From the NCBI GenBank assembly GCA_025455665.1, contig JALOMC010000019.1:1-15578 (forward strand): DNA of 15,578 bases. The letters run 5' to 3'. Source of the stretch: Chitinophagaceae bacterium. GTDB lineage: Bacteria > Bacteroidota > Bacteroidia > Chitinophagales > Chitinophagaceae. The notes beneath the pieces were generated by a model. It had not been told where the DNA came from, ran no database searches, and saw only the letters and a program-made list of their open reading frames with translations. Below, piece by piece: positions 1 to 7,944 of this stretch; position 1 is the first letter of the stretch; each line of letters opens with the position of its first letter. Both the position numbers and the translations under genes were made by a program.

Positions 1-1293
1 TGTGTAGAAGACGATAGTGTGCAGGTAATAGGCGGCACGGCCAATAGCGAGCCCATGTCGCCCCGCAACCTGTGGGTATCCACCATCAGCGATGAGCTGC
101 GACTGGCTACCAATTTCCGCTCAAAGGTAGTGGGCGTGGCGCTCAAAGACCGCGGCAGTATTTTGCCTGCCGGCTATACCGGCACTGCTTATTGGTACGA
201 GGGCAAAACGGGCCATTTCATCAGCAGCAGTTGGTACATGAAACAGCTGCCAGCCTGGGTGCAGCAGTTTAACCAGCGCAAACTGGTAGACAGCCTGTAC
301 CAGCAGCCGTGGAAAACGCTGTACCCCATAGGCACCTACAAGCAAAGTGATGAAGATGACGTGCCTTACGAGGGAAAATCGCCGGCCGATAAAGCACCGG
401 TTTTTCCGCATGAGCTCAGCAGCTACATTGGCCGCAACTACGATGCCATCCGTACCACGCCCTTTGGCAATACCCTCACGCTGGCCTTTGCCAAAGCAGC
501 CATGCAGGCCGAAGCGCTGGGCAAAGATGAAGACACCGACCTGTTGGCCATCAGCCTTTCATCGCCCGACTATATAGGCCATCAGTACGGCCCCAACAGC
601 ATTGAGATGGAAGACAACTACCTGCGCCTCGATCAGGAGTTGGCAGCTTTTTTTGCCCACCTCGATAAAGAAGTAGGCAAAGGCCAGTACCTCGTGTTTT
701 TGACCGCCGATCATGCCGTGGCACATACGCCACTGTACCTGGCCGGCAAGGGTTTTCCTGTTAGCCCGCTCAGTGGCGATATCAGCGAGATCAATAAAAA
801 AGTGTTTCAAAAATTTGGGGTGCCCAATATTGTACGCAGCAGTACTAACTACCACCTGCACCTGAACCATGCCGCCATGGATACGCTGCACAAAAACAAA
901 AAAGAAATCATTGACTACATCGTACAAGAGCTGAAAAGCAAGCCGCATGTGTACAGCGCCTGGGATAATGCCGAACTACAGCAATTGAACCTGCCGGCCA
1001 CCGTGAAAGAAAAGTTTGTAAACGGCTTCAATCCCAAGCTGGGTGGCGATGTACAGCTGGTGCTGAAGGCCGGCTATTTTTATGGTTGGGTCACCGGCAC
1101 TACCCACGGGGCGTGGTACCCGTACGATTCGCACATTCCGGCGGTATTTATGGGCTGGGGGGTGCAGCCCGGCCGTACCAACCGGCCCACCAGCATGGCC
1201 GATATAGCGCCTACCCTGGCCGCCATGCTGCGCATACAAATGCCCAGCGGCTGCATCGGGCAGCCCATAACCGAGCTGCTGCCCATGCGGTAG
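1..1293 (+). CDS. pafA: PafA-like alkaline phosphatase, 3' part (5' end outside window)
   Basis: Phosphate-monoester hydrolase of the alkaline phosphatase superfamily, expected in the periplasm, where it would release phosphate from organic phosphoesters. The frame is open from base 1, so the GTG at 19 is not the real start; 430 residues are visible. Known PafA proteins are about 545 aa, so roughly 110 N-terminal residues are missing, including the signal peptide, the first metal-binding Asp and the nucleophilic Thr. Visible motifs: ALKDRGSILPAG (bases about 139-174), matching the Lys and Arg that mark the PafA monoesterase type; SPDYIGH with Asp at 568-570 and His at 580-582; TADH with Asp at 709-711 and His at 712-714; and TTHG with His at 1105-1107. 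Together these give the second half of the two-zinc site. It ends with TAG 93 bp before the next gene. A diesterase of the same superfamily is less likely because of the Lys/Arg motif. Confidence 0.87.
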   Translation, partial: CVEDDSVQVIGGTANSEPMSPRNLWVSTISDELRLATNFRSKVVGVALKDRGSILPAGYTGTAYWYEGKTGHFISSSWYMKQLPAWVQQFNQRKLVDSLYQQPWKTLYPIGTYKQSDEDDVPYEGKSPADKAPVFPHELSSYIGRNYDAIRTTPFGNTLTLAFAKAAMQAEALGKDEDTDLLAISLSSPDYIGHQYGPNSIEMEDNYLRLDQELAAFFAHLDKEVGKGQYLVFLTADHAVAHTPLYLAGKGFPVSPLSGDISEINKKVFQKFGVPNIVRSSTNYHLHLNHAAMDTLHKNKKEIIDYIVQELKSKPHVYSAWDNAELQQLNLPATVKEKFVNGFNPKLGGDVQLVLKAGYFYGWVTGTTHGAWYPYDSHIPAVFMGWGVQPGRTNRPTSMADIAPTLAAMLRIQMPSGCIGQPITELLPMR

Positions 1294-1386
1294 TGGAGCA
1301 TTTCAGCAGCATTTCACGGCCTGTGTATAAACAGATTTGACAGCCGGAAAGGGGGCGGTCAATTTTATGGAACCTTATTAGCTGCC

Positions 1387-2298
1387 ATGAACAACCGCGA
1401 CCGGGAAATCTCTGCTTTGCTGACGCTGCTCGACGACTCGGATAGCGAGGTACTTACCTCTGTAGAACAACGGTTGCTGAGCTATGGCCACAGCGTGATA
1501 CCTGAGCTGGAGGGCTTTTGGGAGCAAAGCGCCAACAATGAAGTGCAAGAGCGGATTGAAATGATCATTCACCGCATCCACTTCTGCAGCCTGGAGCAGG
1601 AGTTTACCAACTGGGCCCGTGGCGAAAGCGATTTATTGTATGGTGCCTTTCTGGTAGCCAAGTATCAATACCCCGATATTCAAACCATCCAAACGTTTCA
1701 GGAGATAGAGCGGATACGCCGCAACATTTGGCTGGAAATGAACAGCTACCTCACGCCACTGGAGCAAATCAGAATAGTAGAAAACATTCTTTTTACCTAC
1801 TATAAAATGCGGGGGGGCGAGCTGGCCTACAACCAGCCCAATGATTACCTGATACACAAAGTAGTAGAAAGCAAGAAGGGTAACGCTATTACCAACGGTA
1901 TTTTATACCTGGTGCTGGCCGAGCAATTGGACCTGCCGGTGCGGGCCATACAGGTGCCCCGGCAGTTTGTACTGGGCTGGTTTTCGCACCAGGTGCTGTT
2001 TGATGCCGAAGGGCAACAACCATCGATGGCTGAGCACATCAAGTATTACATTGACCCCAATAGCGGCGTGGCTTTTCAGCAAAAAGATATTGACCTGTAT
2101 CTGAAGCGCATCAACGTGCCGCCGGCAGCACACTACTACAAGCCACAAAGCAATCGGCAAATCATCAAGCTGCTGCTCGAGCAATTTTCGCTCTGCTTCG
2201 ATAATGAGCAGTATGCATATAAAAAGAAAGAGTTGGAAAACCTGGCAAGCATTGTAGCAGCCGCTATGAAGCTGCCGGCCGCCGAAGGCGACTGCTAA
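1387..2298 (+). CDS. SirB1-like transglutaminase-fold protein
   Basis: Protein of 303 aa with no signal peptide, probably cytoplasmic. Residues 1-70 are helical and repeat-like (LLDDSDSEVLTSVEQRLLSYG, then IPELEGFWE and RIEMIIHRIHF), a common N-terminus in this Bacteroidota family. Residues about 75-240 resemble the SirB1/Transglut_core2 domain: the segment starting KGNAITNGILYLVLAEQLDL (from about residue 164) corresponds to the family's GNPIS...LYL.LA..L.LPV motif, followed by a Gln-Phe-Val-Leu stretch where many relatives have a conserved His. I see no obvious catalytic Cys-His-Asp triad, so transglutaminase or protease activity should not be assumed; the cellular role of this family is poorly defined. 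The ATG at 1387 is the first in frame and no Shine-Dalgarno is evident. Its stop codon overlaps that of the convergent TolC-family gene by 4 bp. Confidence 0.8.
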   Translation: MNNRDREISALLTLLDDSDSEVLTSVEQRLLSYGHSVIPELEGFWEQSANNEVQERIEMIIHRIHFCSLEQEFTNWARGESDLLYGAFLVAKYQYPDIQTIQTFQEIERIRRNIWLEMNSYLTPLEQIRIVENILFTYYKMRGGELAYNQPNDYLIHKVVESKKGNAITNGILYLVLAEQLDLPVRAIQVPRQFVLGWFSHQVLFDAEGQQPSMAEHIKYYIDPNSGVAFQQKDIDLYLKRINVPPAAHYYKPQSNRQIIKLLLEQFSLCFDNEQYAYKKKELENLASIVAAAMKLPAAEGDC

Positions 2299-3722
2299 CG
2301 CAAGATGCCGGCCGCCCACTGCACTCCGTACAAGCTCTTGAACACCTTGGCCCGGGTTTCGGCTACCTTTTGCTGCGATTCCAGCACTTTGTTTTCACGG
2401 CTGTTCAGCAAGAACAACGTGCTTTCTCCCAGTTCGAACTTCATCAATTCTACCGCCAATACTTTGCGATAGGCATCCAGTGCCCGCTCTTGCAGGCGTA
2501 GCTGCTGCAGCAGGTTTATTTGTTCATTAAAGTATTGGCGCACCTTGTTTTCAATGTTCAGGCGTGTCATGTCGCGGTCCAGCGTGGTACTCTGAATCTT
2601 GATTTTGGCAGCCTTGTAATCGCCACGTCCCTGCCGAATGAACAATGGTATGCCTACATCAAGTCCGAATTTGAAATTATTGTCGAACGTAACAGCGCCG
2701 GCGCCTTTCCACCACTCATAACCTTTTGATAGTGCATTGTACTTCAGATCCACGGTGGGCAGCAGGCTTTGAAATTTCAGCCGGCGTTCTACCTCCAATG
2801 CGTCCAGCTTAAAATCGAAACTCTGCAGTTTGGGGTGCGATACCGTAGCCAGCTGCAACAGATCGTTGAGCGGCTGATAAGCAATACTGAATGGGTTGAT
2901 GCTATCGGTATTCACACCGGGCACCAGGTTGCCGGGAATGAGTACCGGCTTTTCATCTTCGGTCCACAAAAAATTGCTGAGCTCGTACCCGGCGGTCAAA
3001 AAGCGCATGAACGCTTCGTTTTGCTGGGCTTGAAAAGTAAGCAGCTGTGTCAGCGCCTCGGTGCTATCTACGCCTGCCCTATCACCCTGCTCTACAGTTA
3101 TCCGGATCCCTTCGTAGCGTACCTGATTAATGCGCACCGCATCGGTCAGCACTTTGTACACCTGGTACTCCCGTACCCAATTCCAGTAGGCCCCAATGGC
3201 ATCAAACATCAGATCGTTCACCGCCAGTAGTCGCTCGGCCTTGCTTTGGCTTACCAGCAGTTTGGCCTGCTGCAGTGCAGCCCGGCGCTTGTCCATTACC
3301 AGGTTTTTGGCCAGCGGCACCTTAAAGCCGGCATAGCTGCTTTGCCCTTCGGTAATAGAGCGGTTCATGCGCAGGCCATTGTTGCTTTCTATACCAGCCA
3401 TCAGCTCCACGCCAAACCAGGTAGGTATTTTCAGTTCGGTATTGCTGTAGTTGAAATAAGAAGTACCACCAAAGGTTTTCTGATCGGTGCTGAAATAAAT
3501 GGAAGGATCGAACATGCCACGGCTGGCCAGCAAATACGCCTCTGCCCCCGATACCAAAAAGCCCGCCTGCTTCATCACCGGGTGAAAATTGCGCACCAGG
3601 GCCAGGTACTCGTCGGGCAGCAGCCGCAGCAGCGTATCGGTACCGGCCTGTGCCTGCAGGCGATAGTGGCCCAGCAGCATGGTCAGCATCAATAAGCAGC
3701 ATCCAATTCCTTTCTTCAGCAT
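2295..3722 (-). CDS. TolC-family outer membrane efflux protein
   Basis: Outer membrane channel of a tripartite exporter, third gene of the operon. It has 475 aa with an N-terminal signal peptide: basic MLKK, a hydrophobic core, and likely cleavage around QAQA near residue 25. The mature part shows the TolC pattern: long amphipathic helices rich in Ala, Gln and Leu (for example around RRAALQQAKLLVSQSKAERL, and late in the protein near NKVLESQQKVAETRAKVFKS) alternating with beta-strand stretches such as NYSNTELKIPTWFGVELMAG, in two pseudo-repeated halves. Length fits the family (about 420-500 aa). The start lies 54 bp beyond the HlyD-like gene stop with no terminator between, so co-transcription with the adaptor and ABC genes is likely. 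A metal (CusC/CzcC-like) role cannot be excluded by sequence, but the ABC partner argues for ABC-driven export. Confidence 0.86.
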   Translation of the reverse strand: MLKKGIGCCLLMLTMLLGHYRLQAQAGTDTLLRLLPDEYLALVRNFHPVMKQAGFLVSGAEAYLLASRGMFDPSIYFSTDQKTFGGTSYFNYSNTELKIPTWFGVELMAGIESNNGLRMNRSITEGQSSYAGFKVPLAKNLVMDKRRAALQQAKLLVSQSKAERLLAVNDLMFDAIGAYWNWVREYQVYKVLTDAVRINQVRYEGIRITVEQGDRAGVDSTEALTQLLTFQAQQNEAFMRFLTAGYELSNFLWTEDEKPVLIPGNLVPGVNTDSINPFSIAYQPLNDLLQLATVSHPKLQSFDFKLDALEVERRLKFQSLLPTVDLKYNALSKGYEWWKGAGAVTFDNNFKFGLDVGIPLFIRQGRGDYKAAKIKIQSTTLDRDMTRLNIENKVRQYFNEQINLLQQLRLQERALDAYRKVLAVELMKFELGESTLFLLNSRENKVLESQQKVAETRAKVFKSLYGVQWAAGILR

Positions 3723-3776
3723 GTACTATGTCTTCGCGGTTAGTATGCACCGCCAGGCGGCGGGCATTGCAGTGCT

Positions 3777-5135
3777 TTACTTTTTCTCAGCTTTGCCGGC
3801 ATCCTTGCCATCGGCAGGCTTGTAAAACTCCGGCGGGAAGCCGTTGATATTTCGCCACAGCTCGTACCACACCGGCACATCTTTCAGCAGGGCAAAGCCC
3901 ACGGTGCCGGCACCCAGCTTCAGGCCCGGCGGCCATTTGCGGTCCTCGGGGTCTTCGGCTATCAAAATCCTGAACTTACCGTTGATGCTGCGGTTGCTTT
4001 CTACAGCCACCACTTTGCCGCCAAATGTGCCGTACGAGGCTTGTGGCCAGCCACTAAATACAATGGCAGGAAAACCATCGAACATGAACCGTACTTTCTG
4101 GCCCTTGTTTACCAACGGCAGGTCCATGGGACTGATGAACAGTTCGGCGGCATAGGTCACTTGTTGTGGCACAATCTCCACAATCATTTCGCCCTCTTTA
4201 ATGATCTCGTTAATGCCCGCTTTTTTGGCTTGTATTACCTGCCCGGCCTGCGGGGCTACCAGGTAGTAGTAGCCCGAGCGTTGCTCCAGATTCTGCTTTT
4301 TGATATCGAGCGATGCAATCTTTTCACGGGCCTCGGCGGCCTGGCTATTGCTGCTGAAGATGTCGCCCTGTGCTTTGGCTATTTTCTCAGCATACTCCTG
4401 TGTGGCGTTGCTTATTTCCAGCTTGTTTATAATCAGGTCCTGGCTCAGGTTGGCCAGGTCGTTTTGCTTTTCGGTCATCGCAGCTACCGCTTTTTGCAGG
4501 GTAGCATTTCTGCGTTCAAATTCAAACTTGCTGATGGCTTCTTTCTCGAACATCTCTTTGGCACGTACCAACTGCTCACGGGCCTGGCGTTCATCCACCT
4601 TAGCCGCATCCAATTCAGCTTTCTTGGCCTCTATTTTCCGGTCTATTTGTACCCGCTTATTTTCCAGCGAGTTCAGCTTCAGGTCCCGCTGTTCTTCCAA
4701 AAAAGCGATCTGCTGCTGCGAGGTATTGGCCTTGCCTTCATAAAAGCGGGCCTTGTCGGCGTTTTGCACTATTTGCTGCTGGGTACGCGGAATGATGTTG
4801 GGATCGAGATAATCATCTTTCACTTCGCCCAGTTGCAAAATGGTATCGCCGGCTTGTACAAAGTCACCTTCCTTCACGTACCACTTCAAAATTTTACCGG
4901 GTATCTGGCTGTTCAGCTCCTGGGGGCGGTCGGCCTGGTTAATGGTGGTCACAAAGCCGGTAGCACGAATGTTCTGCGTCCATGGCAGAAACAAGAAAAT
5001 GAGTACTACAATGAGAATAGCATACATCCAGCGGCTGGTGTAACGCTTGCGATGCCGGTCGTACACCAGCTCCAGCGATTTTACTTCTACCGGCAGCTTT
5101 TCGCCTATGCTGCCCGATACGTGTTCTATATGCAT
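3777..5135 (-). CDS. HlyD-family periplasmic adaptor (membrane fusion protein)
   Basis: Adaptor linking the inner-membrane ABC transporter to the TolC-like channel. It has 452 aa. Residues 1-36 are cytoplasmic; one membrane segment at about 37-52 (MYAILIVVLIFLFLPW) anchors it. Residues about 60-110 form the first half of a biotinyl-lipoyl-like domain (IPGKILKWYVKEGDFVQAGD). Residues about 115-285 are a long charged coiled coil rich in Lys, Glu, Gln and Ala. The second lipoyl half follows (YYLVAPQAGQVIQ, then KEGEMIVEIVP), then a beta-barrel region up to about residue 420 and a Lys/Asp-rich tail. The domain order is classical for HlyD-type adaptors. The ATG lies 21 bp after the ABC gene stop, indicating one transcript. 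The long uncleaved N-terminal anchor fits type I secretion or ABC export rather than an RND lipoprotein adaptor. Confidence 0.9.
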   Translation of the reverse strand: MHIEHVSGSIGEKLPVEVKSLELVYDRHRKRYTSRWMYAILIVVLIFLFLPWTQNIRATGFVTTINQADRPQELNSQIPGKILKWYVKEGDFVQAGDTILQLGEVKDDYLDPNIIPRTQQQIVQNADKARFYEGKANTSQQQIAFLEEQRDLKLNSLENKRVQIDRKIEAKKAELDAAKVDERQAREQLVRAKEMFEKEAISKFEFERRNATLQKAVAAMTEKQNDLANLSQDLIINKLEISNATQEYAEKIAKAQGDIFSSNSQAAEAREKIASLDIKKQNLEQRSGYYYLVAPQAGQVIQAKKAGINEIIKEGEMIVEIVPQQVTYAAELFISPMDLPLVNKGQKVRFMFDGFPAIVFSGWPQASYGTFGGKVVAVESNRSINGKFRILIAEDPEDRKWPPGLKLGAGTVGFALLKDVPVWYELWRNINGFPPEFYKPADGKDAGKAEKK

Positions 5136-5156
5136 GGGTGCTACGGTTTCTAGGTT

Positions 5157-6812
5157 TTAGTTGCCAATACGGTATACAATGTCGGCTACTCGCTGAAAAT
5201 CGGGGTCGTTGGCTGCCACCACGATGGTGCAGTCTTTCATTTCATTGCGCAAAAACGAAATCATTTGATCTTTTGATGCCTGGTCCATGCCTTCCCAGGG
5301 CTCCTCCAGCAGCAGCAGGCGTGGCTTGCCAGCTATGGCCCGCAAAAACAGGATACGCTGCGTGGTGGTTTTGCTCAGTCGCCTTCCCATATGGTCCAGG
5401 TGGGTATCAAACCCATCTTTCAGTTCGGCTACAAAATTGCCCAACCCTATCCGGTCGGCCAGCCGCATCAATTCTTGCGGCTGGTAGGCACAGTCGCCCA
5501 ATGAAATGTTTTCCCACAGCGTGCCATCAAATATTTCTTGCTGGCTGAAATAGATGCCGGTGGCATTGCGCAGCGAATCAAGCTCATAGTTGCCAATGGG
5601 AATGCCATTGATCAGTACCTGCCCTTCAAAATCGGAGTAAGAGCCGGTAAGCAGGCGAAGCAAGGTACTTTTGCCCGAGCCCTCCGGACCTGTAATGCAA
5701 GCAAGGCGACCGGCAGGCACCTGCATATTGAAGCCCCGCATAACGGGCTGCTGCTTGCTGAAGCCAAACGATAGGTGGCGGGTTTCTACAGTTACACCTT
5801 CCGACAGTTCCAACTGCAGCTTGCCATCCTTTTCCATGGGCTTGTCTATCACTTTGCCCAGCTTTTCTACCGAGGTCAGCACATCGTACACCTTATCAAG
5901 GCTCACAATAAATTTTTCGATGCTGGCCAATACCGTCAGTATCACAATTTCGGCTGCTACAAACTGGCCTACGTTCAGCTCATTTTCAATAAGCAAAATG
6001 CCACCCACTACCAGCATGCCCAGGGTAATAACCACTTTGAAGATGATGAGCGACCAATACTGGGTAAGCAAAATTTTGAAGTGGGCCGTACGTGCCTTGA
6101 GGTAGCCGGCCACCGAGTGGTCGGTTTTGGTAATGTGCAGGCCTGTATTCCGGGCAAACTTGAAGCTCTTCATCACCCGGGCTGTTTCCTGCAGCCACCC
6201 TGCTACCTGGTATTTATAATCACTTTCTTCCAGGCTGGTGACCAGGCCCCGCTGGCTGGTGTAGCGCAAAATGAGATACAGGATAAACAGCAACAACAGA
6301 CCGAAAACGATGAACACAGGATTGTACAACGACAGCAGAATAAGACCAAAGATGATTTGAATAGTGGCCACCGGTATATCCAGCAGCAGCTTGCTCAACC
6401 CCTTTTGTAAAGAAATCACATCGAAAAAGCGGTTCACCAGTTCGGGCATAAAATAGCCGTCGACACTTTTCATGTCCACCCGCGGTATGCGGTACCCAAA
6501 TTCAAAAGCGTACTGGGCAAACAGATTCTGTTGAATTTTTTCATTCAGCTTCATTTGGGCTACCTGTAGCATGCCGGTAAACAGCACCCCCATGGTTACC
6601 CCGGCTATCAGCACCACCATAGACGTGCTGAAGCTGCCAGCCAATACGAAATTGATAATGGACTGAATGCCCAGCGGCACACTCAGCTGTAGCAAACCAA
6701 AAAGAACGGCGTACAGGTAAATGGCGCTGATCTCCCGACGTTCGAGCCTGATGATACGAAAAATGCGAAGGATGGAGCGCTGCAGAACTTGCTGCTGATT
6801 ATCGGCGGCCAT
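5157..6812 (-). CDS. ABC transporter, fused permease and ATPase, with degenerate ATPase motifs
   Basis: Inner-membrane exporter subunit, first gene of the export operon; 551 aa, near the usual size for a half-transporter. Residues about 25-310 contain five or six hydrophobic segments of a type I exporter membrane domain (near 28-57, 64-86, a long pair near 145-195, 246-275 and about 280-305). There is no N-terminal C39 peptidase-like domain. The nucleotide-binding domain follows: Walker A GPEGSGKST at 375-383 is intact with Lys381, and a Q-loop is present (YFSQQEIFDG). The signature reads LSKTT at 479-483 instead of LSGGQ, Walker B ends LLLLEE with Glu503 where Asp is usual, catalytic Glu504 is kept, and the H-loop His position appears to be Asn535. 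The protein may work with reduced or atypical ATP turnover, or pair with another subunit encoded elsewhere. Substrate unknown. Confidence 0.9.
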   Translation of the reverse strand: MAADNQQQVLQRSILRIFRIIRLERREISAIYLYAVLFGLLQLSVPLGIQSIINFVLAGSFSTSMVVLIAGVTMGVLFTGMLQVAQMKLNEKIQQNLFAQYAFEFGYRIPRVDMKSVDGYFMPELVNRFFDVISLQKGLSKLLLDIPVATIQIIFGLILLSLYNPVFIVFGLLLLFILYLILRYTSQRGLVTSLEESDYKYQVAGWLQETARVMKSFKFARNTGLHITKTDHSVAGYLKARTAHFKILLTQYWSLIIFKVVITLGMLVVGGILLIENELNVGQFVAAEIVILTVLASIEKFIVSLDKVYDVLTSVEKLGKVIDKPMEKDGKLQLELSEGVTVETRHLSFGFSKQQPVMRGFNMQVPAGRLACITGPEGSGKSTLLRLLTGSYSDFEGQVLINGIPIGNYELDSLRNATGIYFSQQEIFDGTLWENISLGDCAYQPQELMRLADRIGLGNFVAELKDGFDTHLDHMGRRLSKTTTQRILFLRAIAGKPRLLLLEEPWEGMDQASKDQMISFLRNEMKDCTIVVAANDPDFQRVADIVYRIGN

Positions 6813-6858
6813 GCGGTTGGTTTATCAAGTAGTTGTTTGTTGAAAAGTACAGGCTTCC

Positions 6859-6901
6859 CGCGAATAAAACCTTTCGACAGAAAAAAGGTTTTCGGGTCGC
6901 G
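6859..6901. repeat. Interrupted inverted repeat in the presumed leader of the export operon
   Basis: On the plus strand AAAACCTTT (6866-6874) and AAAGGTTTT (6884-6892) are perfect 9-bp inverted arms around a 9-nt loop. After a short internal loop a second pair, CGCGA (6859-6863) and TCGCG (6897-6901), extends the stem to 14 bp. It lies 47-89 bp upstream of the ABC start codon, inside the transcript if the candidate promoter at 6922-6953 is used. It could be an RNA hairpin affecting leader stability or termination, or a DNA operator. Neither strand has a long T-run after it, so it is a poor intrinsic terminator. Confidence 0.5.
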
Positions 6902-6921
6902 AAAATACCCGCTAAAGCAAG

Positions 6922-6953
6922 CGAACCTATTTGACATTCATGCTTTTAGTCAA
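6922..6953 (-). promoter_or_regulatory. Candidate Bacteroidota-type promoter for the export operon
   Basis: Read on the minus strand, TTG (6951-6953) is followed after 21 nt by TAGGTTCG (6922-6929), close to the Bacteroidota pattern TTG, 17-23 nt, TAnnTTTG, with one C for T change. Transcription would start near 6918, giving a leader of about 105 nt containing the inverted repeat at 6859-6901. A second, weaker box, TACTTTTC (6842-6849, minus strand), lies nearer the gene without a clear upstream TTG. Confidence 0.4.
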
Positions 6954-7025
6954 TGATTAGGGTTCTATAACCCCGCGTTATACCTCCAGGCCCGGCTGGC
7001 TGTGATTTCGTTAAAATTCAATCGC

Positions 7026-7058
7026 TTGCACCGGCTTCAAGAGCGGCCTTTACCTTCG
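7026..7058 (+). promoter_or_regulatory. Candidate promoter giving a nearly leaderless mRNA
   Basis: TTG at 7026-7028 and TACCTTCG at 7051-7058 are separated by 22 nt and resemble the Bacteroidota promoter (TAnnTTTG with one C for T). The start codon at 7065 is only 6 nt after the box, so transcription would begin about 3-4 nt before the ATG. This also supports the ATG at 7065 over the in-frame GTG at 7002, which would lie upstream of the promoter. Confidence 0.5.
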
Positions 7059-7064
7059 GGCGGC

Positions 7065-7859
7065 ATGGATGGCTTACGCCCTTTTTTGGTATGGCTGCTG
7101 CTGGCCCTGGCCAGCCCGGCCCTGCACGCCCAGCAGTGGGTAGAGGTAAAGGGTACCGTGTACGACAACTCGCAGCGGAGCCCGCTCGAAGGCGTATCGG
7201 TGATGAGTACCAGCGGCCGCGGCACCATCACCGATGTAATGGGCCACTACCGCCTCGTAGTCGCATCCACCGACTCCATATTTTTTTCGTACCAAAACCG
7301 GGCCACTGCCAAGCACCCGGTGGCTACCATGCCCGATCCGCAATCGTTCAACATGGCCCTCGGCGTATCCAGCCCCAACCCGCTGCCGCCAGTTACCATC
7401 TACGGCCGTAGCTACAAGCTCGACTCATTGCAAAACCGGCAGGAGTATGCCAAGTATTTCAACTGGCAGCGCCCCAACCCCCTGCGCAATGTGAACGTGG
7501 CCAATGGCGGCGTCGGCATGGATCCTAATGATATCATCAACTTGTTTCGCTTCAGGCGAAACCGGCAATTGGCCAGCCTGCAGGCCCGCCTGGTAAAGGA
7601 GGAACAAGACAAATACGTAGACTACCGCTTCAACAAGGCCTTTGTAAAAAAGGTAACCGGCTTGCTGAGCGACCAATCCGTCAAGCGGTTCATGTACAAG
7701 TACCGCCCCCCGTATGATTTTGTGGCCATTGTAAACGATCTGGAACTGGGCTACTACATACAGCAGTGCTACAAAAAAGAAAGAGGCCTGCTGCCACCGG
7801 GCGTCGATATTTATCTGTTGGGCGTAGACCCGCTGGAAAAAGAGATTGGCCGCGAGTAA
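7065..7859 (+). CDS. Secreted CarboxypepD_reg-like domain protein
   Basis: Exported protein of 264 aa. The chosen ATG gives a clean signal peptide (FLVWLLLALASPALHAQQ, likely cut after HA near residue 22); the in-frame GTG at 7002 would add 21 residues before it and lies before the candidate promoter. Residues about 26-95 fit a carboxypeptidase regulatory-like beta-sandwich: VEVKGTVYDN, then PLEGVSVMSTSGRGTITDVMG and HYRLVV, the pattern found at the start of TonB-dependent receptors and many Bacteroidota surface proteins. No plug or barrel follows. The remaining part is Lys/Arg/Tyr-rich, mostly helical (DPNDIINLFRFRRNRQLASL, then YVDYRFNKAFVKKVTGLL) and lacks a family I recognise. It is likely an envelope protein of unknown role. 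It ends 85 bp before the acyl-CoA dehydrogenase gene. Confidence 0.8.
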   Translation: MDGLRPFLVWLLLALASPALHAQQWVEVKGTVYDNSQRSPLEGVSVMSTSGRGTITDVMGHYRLVVASTDSIFFSYQNRATAKHPVATMPDPQSFNMALGVSSPNPLPPVTIYGRSYKLDSLQNRQEYAKYFNWQRPNPLRNVNVANGGVGMDPNDIINLFRFRRNRQLASLQARLVKEEQDKYVDYRFNKAFVKKVTGLLSDQSVKRFMYKYRPPYDFVAIVNDLELGYYIQQCYKKERGLLPPGVDIYLLGVDPLEKEIGRE

Positions 7860-7944
7860 AGCCGCTTTTTGCTTCAACGAGGTAGCTACCCGGCCCGGCC
7901 AATCGCCTACCTTTACGCCCACATTCAACAACGATTCTAATCAC

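Noticed and set aside
4041..5153. 370-codon open frame on the plus strand opposite the HlyD-like gene
   Set aside because: Antisense to the coiled-coil region; its Leu/Phe-rich translation is the complement of Lys/Glu/Gln codons and is not a real membrane protein.
2295..6812. Complete peptide or bacteriocin export cluster
   Set aside because: The ABC protein lacks an N-terminal C39 peptidase domain and no small leader-peptide gene with a Gly-Gly motif is visible nearby, so the substrate class cannot be assigned.
7002..7064. GTG at 7002 as start of the CarboxypepD_reg-like gene
   Set aside because: It would place 21 non-hydrophobic residues before a good signal peptide and lies upstream of the likely promoter box at 7051-7058.
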